Shown here: piece by piece, positions 7,816-17,003 of the stretch | Numbering within the stretch: the first letter of the stretch is position 1 | Layout: each line of letters begins with the position of its first letter | The notes under the pieces: generated by a model | Seen by the model: the letters and a program-made list of their open reading frames with translations, nothing else | What the model was told of the DNA's origin: nothing | Databases searched by the model: none | Assembly: GCA_030041225.1 (NCBI GenBank) | Contig: JASHOG010000021.1 | Location: 1 to 32,250, forward strand | Direction: 5' to 3' | Length of the DNA: 32,250 bases | DNA from: Vulcanimicrobiota bacterium | Lineage (GTDB): Bacteria; Vulcanimicrobiota; Vulcanimicrobiia; Vulcanimicrobiales; Vulcanimicrobiaceae | Made by a program: the position numbers and the translations under genes

Positions 7816-8673
7816 ATGCCCGGCGTCGTCCCCTTCATTCTCCTCGGTGCCGCGGGAGCCGCGGCGATTACGTGTTTTGCCTTTTGGAATCAGGTTCTCG
7901 CCTGGGTAGCGATCCGCATGGAGCCGTCGCGCGTGCTCCTCGAGCGCGCCGCGATTCCGATGAAGGCCCAAGAGCTCGCGATGACGGTGGTCGGCATCGG
8001 CGTGCTCTTGTGGACGGTGTTCCTGCTCGTCATGAAGCCATCGCCCGCAATGGGGCTCCTCATGCTTGCAGGAACGTCGGCGATTGCCTTCGTGGGAACG
8101 CGCTACTACGTCAACTATCGGCTCAAGAAGCGTCTCGCGCAGTTCAATAACCAGCTCGAAATCGTGCTGCGCCTCATCACGGGCGCACTGCGCGTCGGGC
8201 TCGGCCTGCGCCAGGCGCTCCTCCAAGTTGTCGGCGACATGCCGGACCCTTCTCGGATCGAGTTCTCGCGCGTGCTGAGCCAGACGCAGATCGGCGTCAG
8301 CGTCTACGACGCTCTCGATCAACTCGCCGAGCGCATGCCTTCGAACGAGATCGCGATGATGACGCGATCGATCCGTATCCAGAGTCAGACCGGCGGCAAC
8401 CTCGGCAAGGTTCTCGAGAATCTCGCCGAGACGATCAAGCAGCGTCGCAAGCTCGACCGGAAGATCGCCGCGCTCACCTCGGAGGCGCGCTTCACGAAGT
8501 ACATCATTTCGGGGCTGCCGATCGGTGTCGGCATCTTCATCCTCGCTTTCCAGCCGGATATGCGCGCAGGACTGCTCGGCACGTTCGTCGGGTGGATCTG
8601 CCTCGCCGTCGTCGTTGGGCTGATTACCACGGGGTGGATCGCCTTCGGTAAGCTCTCGAGGCTCGACATCTGA
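7816..8673 (+). CDS. tadB: Tad inner-membrane platform protein TadB
   Basis: 285 residues. Two membrane segments near the N-terminus (about 5-30 and 54-100) are followed by a type II secretion F domain (about 118-245: QLEIVLRLITGALRVGLGLRQALLQVV, later MTRSIRIQSQTGGNLGKVLENLAETI), then two C-terminal membrane segments. This is the TadB layout. It forms the platform with TadC that couples the TadA motor to pilin insertion. GGAGA is found 9 bases before the ATG, 15 bases after the ATPase stop. Its TGA overlaps the next ATG by one base (TGATG), so translation is coupled. Confidence 0.9.
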   Translation: MPGVVPFILLGAAGAAAITCFAFWNQVLAWVAIRMEPSRVLLERAAIPMKAQELAMTVVGIGVLLWTVFLLVMKPSPAMGLLMLAGTSAIAFVGTRYYVNYRLKKRLAQFNNQLEIVLRLITGALRVGLGLRQALLQVVGDMPDPSRIEFSRVLSQTQIGVSVYDALDQLAERMPSNEIAMMTRSIRIQSQTGGNLGKVLENLAETIKQRRKLDRKIAALTSEARFTKYIISGLPIGVGIFILAFQPDMRAGLLGTFVGWICLAVVVGLITTGWIAFGKLSRLDI

Positions 8674-9515
8674 TGGTACCTCTTCTCATGCTGCTCGTCA
8701 TCGGCGCGCTGGGCGTCATCGTCTATGTGCTCATGGGCTCACGCAGCGACGTCACGAATCGCCTCGCCGCAATCGACGCGTCCGCCGGTGTCGGGAACGG
8801 GGACAGTGGTTCGCTCTTCCAGCGTCTGCTCGACGACCAGCGACGCGACCGGCTCGAAGTGCGTCTCCAGGAAGCAGGCTGGTACAACGTGACTCCGGCA
8901 AAGGTCTTCGCACGCTCGTGCATCTACGGCGTCATCGGTGCCGCAGCCGGCTTCGTCGTGATGCTGCTGCTGCATCAGTTCACACCGATATTTCTGCTCT
9001 TGACCGCCGGTCTTGCGGCATTCGGGTTCTATCGCCCGCACGGCGTACTCGCAGCGGCAATCGCGAAGCGAAAGACGGAAGTGCGGCGCGCGCTTCCGGA
9101 TTTCCTCGACCTTCTCTCCTCAACGGTGGAGGCAGGTGTCGCGCTCAACGCCGCGATCGCGGTCGCTGCGGACGGTTTGAAAGGGGCGCTCGGCGACGAG
9201 ATACGCACCGCGCTCCAAGACGTGCGGCTCGGACGCTCGCGTGCCGAGGCGCTTAGCGCGATGGCGGCGCGCGTTCGCGAACCGGATCTCACGACCGTCG
9301 TCACCGCCCTGGTTCAGTCTGAACGCGTCGGCGCTTCGGTAACCAAAGTGGTGGAAGAGCTCGCGGCGGATTCGCGCGACCGCAGAATCATGCGTGCCGA
9401 AGAGCTTGCTGCGGCGCTCTCGAACAAGCTCATCTTCCCGATGGCGCTCTGCATGCTGCCGGCGCTCTTCATCATGATCTTCGGCGGTGTCTTCTCGAGG
9501 TATTTTCCGCACTGA
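8673..9515 (+). CDS. tadC: Tad inner-membrane platform protein TadC
   Basis: 280 residues, paralogous to TadB. A first membrane segment (about 1-20) is followed by a cytoplasmic part (LLDDQRRDRLEVRLQEAGW), two membrane segments (about 75-125), then the F domain (about 140-265: LPDFLDLLSSTVEAGVALNAAI and VVTALVQSERVGASVTKVVEELA) and a terminal hydrophobic segment. Family role: second half of the inner-membrane assembly platform. Both ends are coupled by TGATG overlaps, to TadB upstream and to the second prepilin peptidase downstream. Confidence 0.88.
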   Translation: MVPLLMLLVIGALGVIVYVLMGSRSDVTNRLAAIDASAGVGNGDSGSLFQRLLDDQRRDRLEVRLQEAGWYNVTPAKVFARSCIYGVIGAAAGFVVMLLLHQFTPIFLLLTAGLAAFGFYRPHGVLAAAIAKRKTEVRRALPDFLDLLSSTVEAGVALNAAIAVAADGLKGALGDEIRTALQDVRLGRSRAEALSAMAARVREPDLTTVVTALVQSERVGASVTKVVEELAADSRDRRIMRAEELAAALSNKLIFPMALCMLPALFIMIFGGVFSRYFPH

Positions 9516-10132
9516 TGGCGTTCCTGGCGTGGGCATTCATCTACGGCTGCGCCGCGACATGCGGCGTCATTGCCGCGCACTTTATCTGCTCGCGCGTGCA
9601 GCGTCACGAAGATGGCCCGGCCCCTCTTGCGTTGCACCCGGCCATTCCGATCGTCCTCTTCGCGCTCCTCGGCGGCTTCGCGTCGCGCGAGGGCACGCAC
9701 GCCGCAGCGCACCTCGGAGTATTTGCGCTGCTCGGCATTCCGCTCATCGGTGCCTGGTACAGCGACGCGCGCATCGGGATCGTTCCCGATGTCTTCACGC
9801 TCGTGCCGCTCGGCGTGATAGCGATTCTCGTGCTCCTGCACCACACGTGGTGGATCGCGATCTCGGCGTTCGTCGTCTTCGGAGCCTTCGCATGTGCCGC
9901 AGTGTTCTCGCGCGGCCGCGGCATGGGCTGGGGAGACGCCAAGCTCGCGATGCTCACCGGTGCCGTCCTCGGATTGCCGCTTTCGCTCCTAACGCTCGGG
10001 CTGGCATGCTTCGCCGCAACGGCGGTTTCGGTGGTCCGCGATCGCGGCACGAAGCCGATCGCCTTCGCGCCCTACATCGTGGTCGCGATGCTTCTCGCGT
10101 TCGTCGTGCCGCTGCCGTGGATCGGCGTCTGA
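9515..10132 (+). CDS. Second A24 prepilin peptidase
   Basis: 205-residue polytopic membrane protein. The A24 catalytic aspartates are present: D84 in AWYSDARIGIVPD and D141 in GMGWGDAKLAML. It differs from the 162-residue enzyme at 4406 by a longer N-terminal part with an extra hydrophobic segment, and by GDAK in place of GDVK; the latter is closer to the C-terminal half of PilD/GspO enzymes. It starts on a TGATG overlap with tadC. Likely substrates are the TadE-like and TadG-like or divergent pilin-like proteins, with the first enzyme serving the Flp pilins; this division of labour is inference. The DUF192 gene starts inside its 3' end. Confidence 0.82.
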   Translation: MAFLAWAFIYGCAATCGVIAAHFICSRVQRHEDGPAPLALHPAIPIVLFALLGGFASREGTHAAAHLGVFALLGIPLIGAWYSDARIGIVPDVFTLVPLGVIAILVLLHHTWWIAISAFVVFGAFACAAVFSRGRGMGWGDAKLAMLTGAVLGLPLSLLTLGLACFAATAVSVVRDRGTKPIAFAPYIVVAMLLAFVVPLPWIGV

Positions 10133-10452
10133 GCTTCTTCACCGTCGATCGCGCGCGCGGTCCTCGGCAGCGACTTTTCGGTCTCATCGGAAGAACCACG
10201 CTCGGCGACGATGAGGGAATGCTCTTCGAGCGCTGCTCAGCGATTCACACGCTCTTCATGCGTACGCCCATCGACGTGCTCTTCATCGATGAGAGTAGCC
10301 GCATCGTCCGCGCGATTCCGAATCTGCAACCGTGGCGACCGTTCGTCGGCTGTGCCGGCGCGAGCCACGTCGTCGAGCTGGCGCCGGGCGCGATAGAGCG
10401 CCGAGCGCTAAGCGTCGGCGACTGCGTTACGCTGGAAGAGCGAGCGGCGTAG
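10117..10452 (+). CDS. DUF192 family protein
   Basis: About 111 residues from a GTG at 10117, chosen because the conserved family start (a beta strand, then RxxGLMGRTxL) needs codons upstream of the first ATG; a start at ATG 10219 would remove half the domain. Visible family features are RLFGLIGRTTLGDDEGMLF, then HTLFMRTPIDVLFID, and a C-terminal ELAPGAIERRALSVGDCV. In most DUF192 proteins the middle reads FWMKNT; here it is LFMRTP. It overlaps the second peptidase gene by 16 bases and is the last gene of the plus tad arm. DUF192 function is unknown. No signal peptide is seen, so this copy is probably cytoplasmic. Confidence 0.72.
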   Translation: MDRRLSFFTVDRARGPRQRLFGLIGRTTLGDDEGMLFERCSAIHTLFMRTPIDVLFIDESSRIVRAIPNLQPWRPFVGCAGASHVVELAPGAIERRALSVGDCVTLEERAA

Positions 10453-10458
10453 GTCTCT

Positions 10459-11058
10459 CTAAGCGACTCGGTGGAGCGCCGGAAGGCGTGCGCCGATTCG
10501 CTGCAGCGCGAGGAGCGTGCGCTGAATCTCGTTCCACGCCTCTTCGACACGAGCCGCGATTGCGGTATGGGTCTCCGTCGGGGCGTCGAGGATGAGCGGA
10601 CCTCGGTAGAGAGCGCGAGCCGCTTCGTAGAGCTCGGCCGCGAGGTCCAGGCGTTGTGCGTCCATCGCCCCGCGTGCCTCTGCTACGCGGGCCGTAAAGT
10701 CGGAGAGGTCGGTGTGCGCGAGCTCGGTCGCAAGGACAATCTCCCGACGGTCACAGTGGAAGTAGAGCTCGACGCGAGACTCGGGTACTACGCGGCGAAG
10801 TGCGGTTCGTATATTGCTGCACGTGGTGCGGAGATTTTGCGCCGCCTGCTGACGATCGTGAAGGGGCCAGAAGAGCCGGCAGAGGTCGGCGCGCGAGGCG
10901 CGGCCGCTAGGCTCAAGCAAGAGATACTTGACGAGCTTTCCGTCCTTGCTTCGGATCCACTCGAGACGTCGCCCGGCGATCTCGATCTCGAGCTCGCCGA
11001 GAAGTCGAGCGACGATCGGATCACGGGCTAGCGCTGGGCTCGCAAGTACCGCGGACAT
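10459..11058 (-). CDS. Short SARP/BTAD-like transcriptional regulator
   Basis: 199 residues. Residues about 17-100 form an OmpR-type winged-helix DNA-binding domain of the SARP kind (LLGELEIEIAGRRLEW, then KLVKYLLLEPSGRASRADLCRLFWP and LRTTCSNIRTALRR). Residues about 107-195 are a helical segment like the start of the bacterial transcriptional activation domain (SDFTARVAEARGAM, AAELYEAARALYRGPLI). Full SARP proteins are usually 250 residues or more, so only a short activation region is kept and there is no ATPase or TPR extension. It is convergent with the tad operon, 6 bases from the DUF192 stop, so it may or may not regulate it. A TTTGTAAAG motif lies shortly before its ATG and again about 70 bases upstream. 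Confidence 0.75.
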   Translation of the reverse strand: MSAVLASPALARDPIVARLLGELEIEIAGRRLEWIRSKDGKLVKYLLLEPSGRASRADLCRLFWPLHDRQQAAQNLRTTCSNIRTALRRVVPESRVELYFHCDRREIVLATELAHTDLSDFTARVAEARGAMDAQRLDLAAELYEAARALYRGPLILDAPTETHTAIAARVEEAWNEIQRTLLALQRIGARLPALHRVA

Positions 11059-11135
11059 GGTGCTCTTTACAAATCGTCCGCATCACGCTCGATGTTTAGG
11101 CGAGGAAGCGCAAACGTCGGCGCATTACAAAATCT

Positions 11136-12382
11136 TTACACAGGGAGGTTCCCCACCATCGTCCTGAAGATCTGCGACCAGCTCGGCGCGCTCCCGTAGA
11201 GCAGCATGCCCACTCGATAGAGCCGCCCGCCTGCAAGCGAGAACAGCACGACGCAGAGCACGTCGATGATGCCGGCGCCGGCGACTTGGCTTGCGGGAAC
11301 CGTCGAGACGGCGAGCCGCGCGAACATCACGAACGGCGAGAGCACGGGTATGAAGCTGCACGCGACCGCGAACGGTGCATCGGGGCTCGACAGCGTCACG
11401 ACCGCGGCGATGAACGCGACGATAACGGGCAAGAAGAGCGGGCCGCTCATCGCACCAAGGTCCTCGGTGCGATTGACGAGCGAGGCGAGCCCCGCGAAGA
11501 GCACCGCCATCTGCATGAATCCCAAGACGAAGAACGCGAGGAACCCAACGATGGTGGACGGCGGCAAGCCCGAGAACGATATCAGGCCCATAGTGCCGCC
11601 GCTCCCCGCGCCCGAGGCGCTGCCGACGCCGACGCTCGGCCCGGTTCCGGAGAGCGCGAAGGCAAGGACGATCCAGGTAACCATTTGCAGGACGGCGAGC
11701 GTGGTCGAGACGACGATCTTCGCGGAGAGCAGCGTCGTCAAATCGACCGACGTCACGAGCAGCTCGGCGATACGGCTCGTCTTCTCCTCGGCAACCGACG
11801 TCAGCACGAGCTGGCTGCTGAAGACGATCAACATGTAGAGCAGAATGAGGAGAAGATAGGCGATCGCGTGTGCTGCGAGCGATGATGCAACTGTTTTGAA
11901 GCGCGCAGATACCGACTGCACCGCGACGGGAAACCGGAGCTCACTCGCAAATCGCTCGGGCTCTCCACCGGTGCCGAGCGCAAGATCGAGCGGCAGCAAC
12001 GCGCTGCGAATCGTGGAGATCTCAACGTTCGTGGGGTCTTCGGCGTAGATCGTGACGCGCAGCTCTCGGTGCTCGGTGGAGAGCTCGAGCAGCGATCCGA
12101 CGTTCAACGCACGCAAGGTCGCAGGCGTCGGCGGTAGACGCTGCTCCGGCACGACGCGCACGGCGAGATCGGTTCGCGAGAGAAGCCTCTGCGCGGGCAC
12201 CGTCAGCGTGGTAGGGCCGCTCAGTGCGACGTGGTGCGTCAGATTGGACTCGACTGCCGTCATCAACGCGGGGAGGCGTGAGACGAGCGCAATCGTCAGG
12301 CCGCCGAAGATGAGGCCCGCGATGAAGACGCGCGAGCGAAGCCGGCGCATCAGCTCGGCTTGGAAAACGACGGTGAACTGCC

Positions 12383-12386
<4 letters not shown>
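11136..12386 (-). CDS. ABC-2 type exporter permease (NatB-like)
   Basis: 416 residues. A basic N-terminus and first membrane helix (about 15-40) are followed by a large extracytoplasmic part (about 41-165), then five or six helices in the C-terminal half (about 172-400). This is the layout of ABC2_membrane_3 proteins such as NatB and YhaP. SVAEEKTSRIAELLVTSVDLTTLLSAKI matches the conserved cytoplasmic coupling segment EEKt.ri.E.lltsp. It begins with a 4-base overlap on the ATPase gene, forming a complete exporter pair. The substrate is unknown: relatives include sodium efflux and antibiotic or peptide export systems. Confidence 0.85.
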
Positions 12387-13279
<893 letters not shown>

Positions 13280-14617
13280 CTACAAAACCGCCGTTGCGAC
13301 AGCCGCGCATAGAAAGCCTACGTAGTACGAAAGATCGCCGAGCTGCGGATAGGTGCGCGCGATCGGCCCCGCAAACCACGCTTGGTTCCAAAACGGCACC
13401 GAAGCGGCCAGTCCGATGAGCCACGCAAGAGTACCGGTCCGCCAGCGCGGCACGCGCTGTGGGTCCGCTTCTTTGCTACGGTGCTTCCACCAGTCGGCGA
13501 GCACGACTCCCGCCCACGGGGAGGCCCAGTACGAGAGCAACAGGAGAAAGTTCGTGTAGGCGACCGCCATCTGCGCGGGCCTTCCACCGCCGGTTGCGAG
13601 GAACGCTCCGAGGATGCCCACCGCAAGCGCCGCGAGCGCGCGCTTCACGCGCACGTTGAAGGCGACGAGCGCGGCGAGCGCACCGGAGTAGAGATTCATG
13701 CAGTTTGCGGTGAGAGTACCGAGCACGACAGCGACGAGCACGAGCTTCGCAATCCAGCCGGCGCCGAGGAGCGCGGTAACGGCCTGCGTGGGAAGGGCCG
13801 TCGTGAAGTCGACGCTCGGCGCCGCGCTCACCGCTGCTGCGCCCATGATCTCGAGAACGATGCACGGTACGACGCAACCGAGGAACGAGTACCACCACAC
13901 GGAGCCCGGCCTCGTTGCGCGTGGCAGATAGCGGGAGTAGTCCGAGGCGCATGGGACCCAGCCTAGCGCATACGAGAACGCGAGCGCCGTCCCGAAGACG
14001 AATGCCGCCGGCGGCCCGCCGCTCGCCTCCGGTGCGTGCGGGTTGAATCCGCCGAACCACCGCGCGCGCTCGAACGTGACGACGGCGAGCGCGAGAAATC
14101 CGAGGGCGAGCAGCACGACGCTCACACGCTCGAAAAGATGGATGAGATTGTATCCATAGACGGCGAGCAGTATTTGCAGCGCCAGCATGATCGCAAGCGC
14201 CAGGAAATAGGGGAGTCCCGCGAGCGTCTGCAGCGCGTACGCGCCGAAGACGCTGTTGATCGCGAACCAGCCGACGCCTGCGAGAAAACTCAAGGTTGCC
14301 GGAGCGATGTTCCCATACCGCCCGAAGGCCAGCCGCCCGGCAACCATCTGCGGCACACCGTAACGAGGGCCCATTGCGCCGAGTATCCCGAGTACCGCGA
14401 AGCCCGCGACGTTGCCGAGAAGTATGCCGACTGCCGCGCTGCGCAATCCTGTGCCGTAGAATGCGGCGACTGTGAGGCCGACCATCCATGTAGCAATTTC
14501 CGCGTTCGCGGAAAACCAGACACCAAAGAGATGCCATGGTTTTCCGTGGCGTTGCTCCGCGGAGACGGTTTCGATGCCGGTCGGCTCGACTTCGAGAACC
14601 TGATCTTTATAGAGCAA
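13280..14617 (-). CDS. NCS1-family nucleobase/vitamin permease
   Basis: 445 residues with about 12 membrane segments. The opening (IETVSAEQRHGKPWHLFGVWFSAN) is the hallmark of the nucleobase:cation symporter-1 family, as are the segments VPQMVAGRLAFGRYGN and VPCASDYSRYLP. The start is a TTG at 14617 inside the end of the nicotinamidase gene (11-base overlap); no in-frame ATG lies upstream of the first helix, so a rare start is likely. NCS1 substrates include cytosine, uracil, hydantoins, allantoin, thiamine and nicotinamide riboside in yeasts. Coupling to a nicotinamidase suggests a pyridine precursor here, but cytosine or another base is equally allowed by the sequence. Confidence 0.85.
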   Translation of the reverse strand: MLYKDQVLEVEPTGIETVSAEQRHGKPWHLFGVWFSANAEIATWMVGLTVAAFYGTGLRSAAVGILLGNVAGFAVLGILGAMGPRYGVPQMVAGRLAFGRYGNIAPATLSFLAGVGWFAINSVFGAYALQTLAGLPYFLALAIMLALQILLAVYGYNLIHLFERVSVVLLALGFLALAVVTFERARWFGGFNPHAPEASGGPPAAFVFGTALAFSYALGWVPCASDYSRYLPRATRPGSVWWYSFLGCVVPCIVLEIMGAAAVSAAPSVDFTTALPTQAVTALLGAGWIAKLVLVAVVLGTLTANCMNLYSGALAALVAFNVRVKRALAALAVGILGAFLATGGGRPAQMAVAYTNFLLLLSYWASPWAGVVLADWWKHRSKEADPQRVPRWRTGTLAWLIGLAASVPFWNQAWFAGPIARTYPQLGDLSYYVGFLCAAVATAVL

Positions 14618-15176
14618 CGTCTGCGGACTTCATGAGCTGCGCGCCGGATGCGCGCATCTCGTCGAGCGCGCGCAGCTCGTCGCCGGGTGTCGCGTCGATT
14701 GCAGCGATCGCGTCGGTGAGAACGACGGCGTCGAAGCCTGCGTCGCGTGCGTCGATCGTCGTCGCTTTGACGCAGTAATCGGTTGCGAGACCGGTGACGA
14801 AAACGCGCCTGATCCCGTGCTGACGCAGCTTTTCCGCGAGATCCGTTGCGGCGAAGGCGCTGTAGCCGTCGGTCTTCGGGTCGGTGCCTTTGCTGATGAC
14901 GTCATCGATCTGCTCGCTGTGCAGCAGCGGCGAGAACTGCGCACCGTGTGTCCGCGCGAGGCAATGCCACGGCCACGGCCCGCCGTTGGCTTGGAAGTAG
15001 GCGTGATCGCGCGGATGCCAGTCGCGGGTTGCGACAACGTACGGAAAGAGCGCCATCAAGCGATTGATGGGCTCGAAGATTCGGTTGCCCTCGGCGACCG
15101 CGAGCGTTCCCCCGGGGAGGAAGTCGTTCTGGGGGTCGACGACGATAAGTGCGTCGTGAGGCCCAATGCGGTGCAC
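14607..15176 (-). CDS. pncA: Nicotinamidase
   Basis: 189-residue cysteine hydrolase that converts nicotinamide to nicotinate and ammonia for NAD salvage. The catalytic triad is visible as D14 (IVVDPQNDF), K96 (ISKGTDP) and C135 (GLATDYCVKAT). The metal site is D52, H54 and H58 (TRDWHPRDH). The length is typical of bacterial PncA. The start codon is GTG at 15176; a TATAGT lies 3 bases upstream on the minus strand, and no earlier start is plausible because the divergent small gene begins close by. The 3' end overlaps the NCS1 permease start. It leads a probable four-gene operon. Confidence 0.92.
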   Translation of the reverse strand: MHRIGPHDALIVVDPQNDFLPGGTLAVAEGNRIFEPINRLMALFPYVVATRDWHPRDHAYFQANGGPWPWHCLARTHGAQFSPLLHSEQIDDVISKGTDPKTDGYSAFAATDLAEKLRQHGIRRVFVTGLATDYCVKATTIDARDAGFDAVVLTDAIAAIDATPGDELRALDEMRASGAQLMKSADVAL

Positions 15177-15252
15177 GAGACTATACGGGCCTGGGCGGCG
15201 TGCCGCTTTCCCGGCAGGGTGGGCTACTCATACAACCGAACGCCCGACTCCC

Positions 15253-15537
15253 ATGGACAACACGCAGTACATCAACGCAAACCAGGCCGCCGCTTTCGCG
15301 GGCTCGTTCATCATGTTCTTCTGGCTCGTTGCCCTCGCGCTGACGGTCCTCTTCATCTGGTTCTATTGGCGCATCTTCTCAAAGGCAGGCTTCAGCGGCG
15401 CGCTCGCTCTGTTGAATCTCGTTCCGATGGTTGGTCCGCTCATCTGCATTCTCATCTTGGCGTTCGGCGAGTGGCCGGCGCTGCAAGGAAGGCCGAGCAC
15501 GCCCGTGCAGAGCGGATACGCACCGCCGACGACTTAG
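15253..15537 (+). CDS. Small membrane protein of unknown function
   Basis: 94 residues from ATG 15253. Two hydrophobic segments (about 14-42 and 50-72) are joined by a short basic loop (YWRIFSKAG), followed by a Pro/Thr-rich tail. The motif FSKAGFSGALALLNLVPMVGP is common in small inner-membrane proteins where a K-G turn precedes a second helix with NLxPxxG. The ORF is open upstream to 15166, but that extension is Arg-rich and unlike a membrane protein N-terminus. No Shine-Dalgarno site is visible. It is divergent from pncA and convergent with the peptidase gene, whose stop is 4 bases away. Confidence 0.6.
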   Translation: MDNTQYINANQAAAFAGSFIMFFWLVALALTVLFIWFYWRIFSKAGFSGALALLNLVPMVGPLICILILAFGEWPALQGRPSTPVQSGYAPPTT

Positions 15538-15541
15538 CGTG

Positions 15542-16966
15542 CTAGCCTGCGACCCATTCCTCCACCGCTTCAGCGGAGCGAGGAAGGATCGCCGAGAGAT
15601 TCTCCGGTGCGCCGCCGGTGACGACGATGTCGTCTTCGATGCGCACGCCGATGCCGCGCAGTGCGGCCGGAACCGTTGCGTCGTCCGGTTGGAAGTAGAG
15701 ACCGGGCTCGACGGTGAGCGCCATGCCCTCTTGCAGCTTCCCGTATTTGTAGGTCTCGCTGCGGGCGTGCGCGCAATCGTGGACGTCGATCCCAAGCATA
15801 TGGCTCACGTTGTGCAGCGTGTAACGCCTATAGTACTGCCGTTCGGGATCGAGCGCCTCGTCGAGCGAGCAGTGCAGCACCTTCAGATCGATTAGGCCTT
15901 CGGCAAGGATGCGCATCGCGCGCCGGTTCGGCTCGAGGAAATCGTTGCCGACGACGCAGGCTTCGATGCCTGCGCTCTGCGCCGAGTAGACGAGATCGTA
16001 GACGGCGCGCTGCTCGGACGAGAAGTGGCCGCCGACCGGAAGCGTGCGCGTGACGTCGGCAGTGTACAGTGAGTCGCATTCCGCGCCTGCATCGAGCAGG
16101 AGCAGCTTCCCCCGCTCGATCGGTCCGTCATTGCGCGTCCAATGCAACGTGCAGGCGTGCGACCCGCCGGCGGCGATCGTGAGATAACCGCCGTCATTCC
16201 CCTCGATGCGCGCTCGTCCCCAGAACGCCGCCTCGACTTCGCGCTCGCTCGACATCGTCGCAAGCGTGCGCACGACGTCGTCGAAGCCGCGTTTGGTAAT
16301 CTCGACGGCTTTGCGGAGCTCGCCGATCTCGTACTCATCCTTGCATAGGCGCATCTCCGAGAGGTGCGTCGCGAGCTCTGCATCGGCGTCGCGCTCTTCG
16401 AAGCGCGCGTCGATGAGGGGATTCACGCCGCGCACGATGCGCAGCGGAGCGCTCTCCGAGCGCACGGTCTCGAGGTAGGACTCTAGAGATTGAAGCGGCT
16501 CGCATGCGTCGACTCCGTAGTACGCGCGACTCTCTTCAACGCCGCGATGGCGGCCGACCCAAAGCTCTCCATGCAATCGATTCGTGAATCCCTCCGGCGT
16601 GCCGCGGTTGTGCGCGGGGACGAAGAGCCGCGTACGGTGCCGGGCCCCTTCAGGCTCGAATACGAGAAGCCCACCCGGCTCACCGCCGCCGATCAGATAC
16701 GCGAAATCGCTCGACGGCCGGAAGCGAAAGAACGTATCGTTCGCGCGCACATGCTCGATGCCGGCCGGAAGCAGGAGATAGGACGCCGGGAACGCTCGCG
16801 AGAGCTCCTCTCGCCGAGCGCGTAACCGCTCGAGCTGGGGATGAGGGCGCCTCTCGGGTGGCTGCTCGATCCAGTCCCTCGACATAAAGTCGAGGAGCGC
16901 CTGTGGAGGCTCTTGGTCGTGCGCTGCCTTACCGGCTGGAGTCTTCTCCAGAGCTTTCGAATCCAT
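15542..16966 (-). CDS. pepP: Xaa-Pro aminopeptidase, M24B family
   Basis: 474 residues from ATG 16966, which has GGTGGTG just upstream; the frame runs on to 17332 but that part is the shadow of the next gene. An AMP_N domain (about 55-190: RLRARREELSRAFPASYLLLPAG) is followed by the pita-bread M24 domain. Dinuclear metal ligands are visible: two Asp in LLLDAGAECDSLYTADVTRT (about 289-308), His in NVSHMLGIDVHD (about 385), Glu in TVEPGLYF (about 419) and Glu in GVRIEDDIV (about 443). It removes N-terminal residues before proline in the cytoplasm; no signal peptide is present. It lies 37 bases downstream of the sortilin-like lipoprotein gene, probably on the same transcript. Confidence 0.9.
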   Translation of the reverse strand: MDSKALEKTPAGKAAHDQEPPQALLDFMSRDWIEQPPERRPHPQLERLRARREELSRAFPASYLLLPAGIEHVRANDTFFRFRPSSDFAYLIGGGEPGGLLVFEPEGARHRTRLFVPAHNRGTPEGFTNRLHGELWVGRHRGVEESRAYYGVDACEPLQSLESYLETVRSESAPLRIVRGVNPLIDARFEERDADAELATHLSEMRLCKDEYEIGELRKAVEITKRGFDDVVRTLATMSSEREVEAAFWGRARIEGNDGGYLTIAAGGSHACTLHWTRNDGPIERGKLLLLDAGAECDSLYTADVTRTLPVGGHFSSEQRAVYDLVYSAQSAGIEACVVGNDFLEPNRRAMRILAEGLIDLKVLHCSLDEALDPERQYYRRYTLHNVSHMLGIDVHDCAHARSETYKYGKLQEGMALTVEPGLYFQPDDATVPAALRGIGVRIEDDIVVTGGAPENLSAILPRSAEAVEEWVAG

Positions 16967-17003
16967 GTCACCACCTTTGGCGCTTCGCTCGCTAAGTCCC
17001 GTG

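Noticed and set aside
7135-8322. Minus-strand open frame of 395 codons opposite the TadZ-TadA and TadB genes
   Set aside because: It crosses two well-supported plus-strand genes, and its composition (His, Arg, Asp, Glu) is that of an antisense shadow.
9487-10116. N-terminal extension of the DUF192 frame back to 9487
   Set aside because: That part runs in another frame through tadC and the second peptidase and is Arg-rich; DUF192 similarity begins near 10129.
10471-11031. Plus-strand 186-codon frame opposite the SARP-like gene
   Set aside because: The minus frame has a recognisable winged helix; the plus frame has nothing recognisable.
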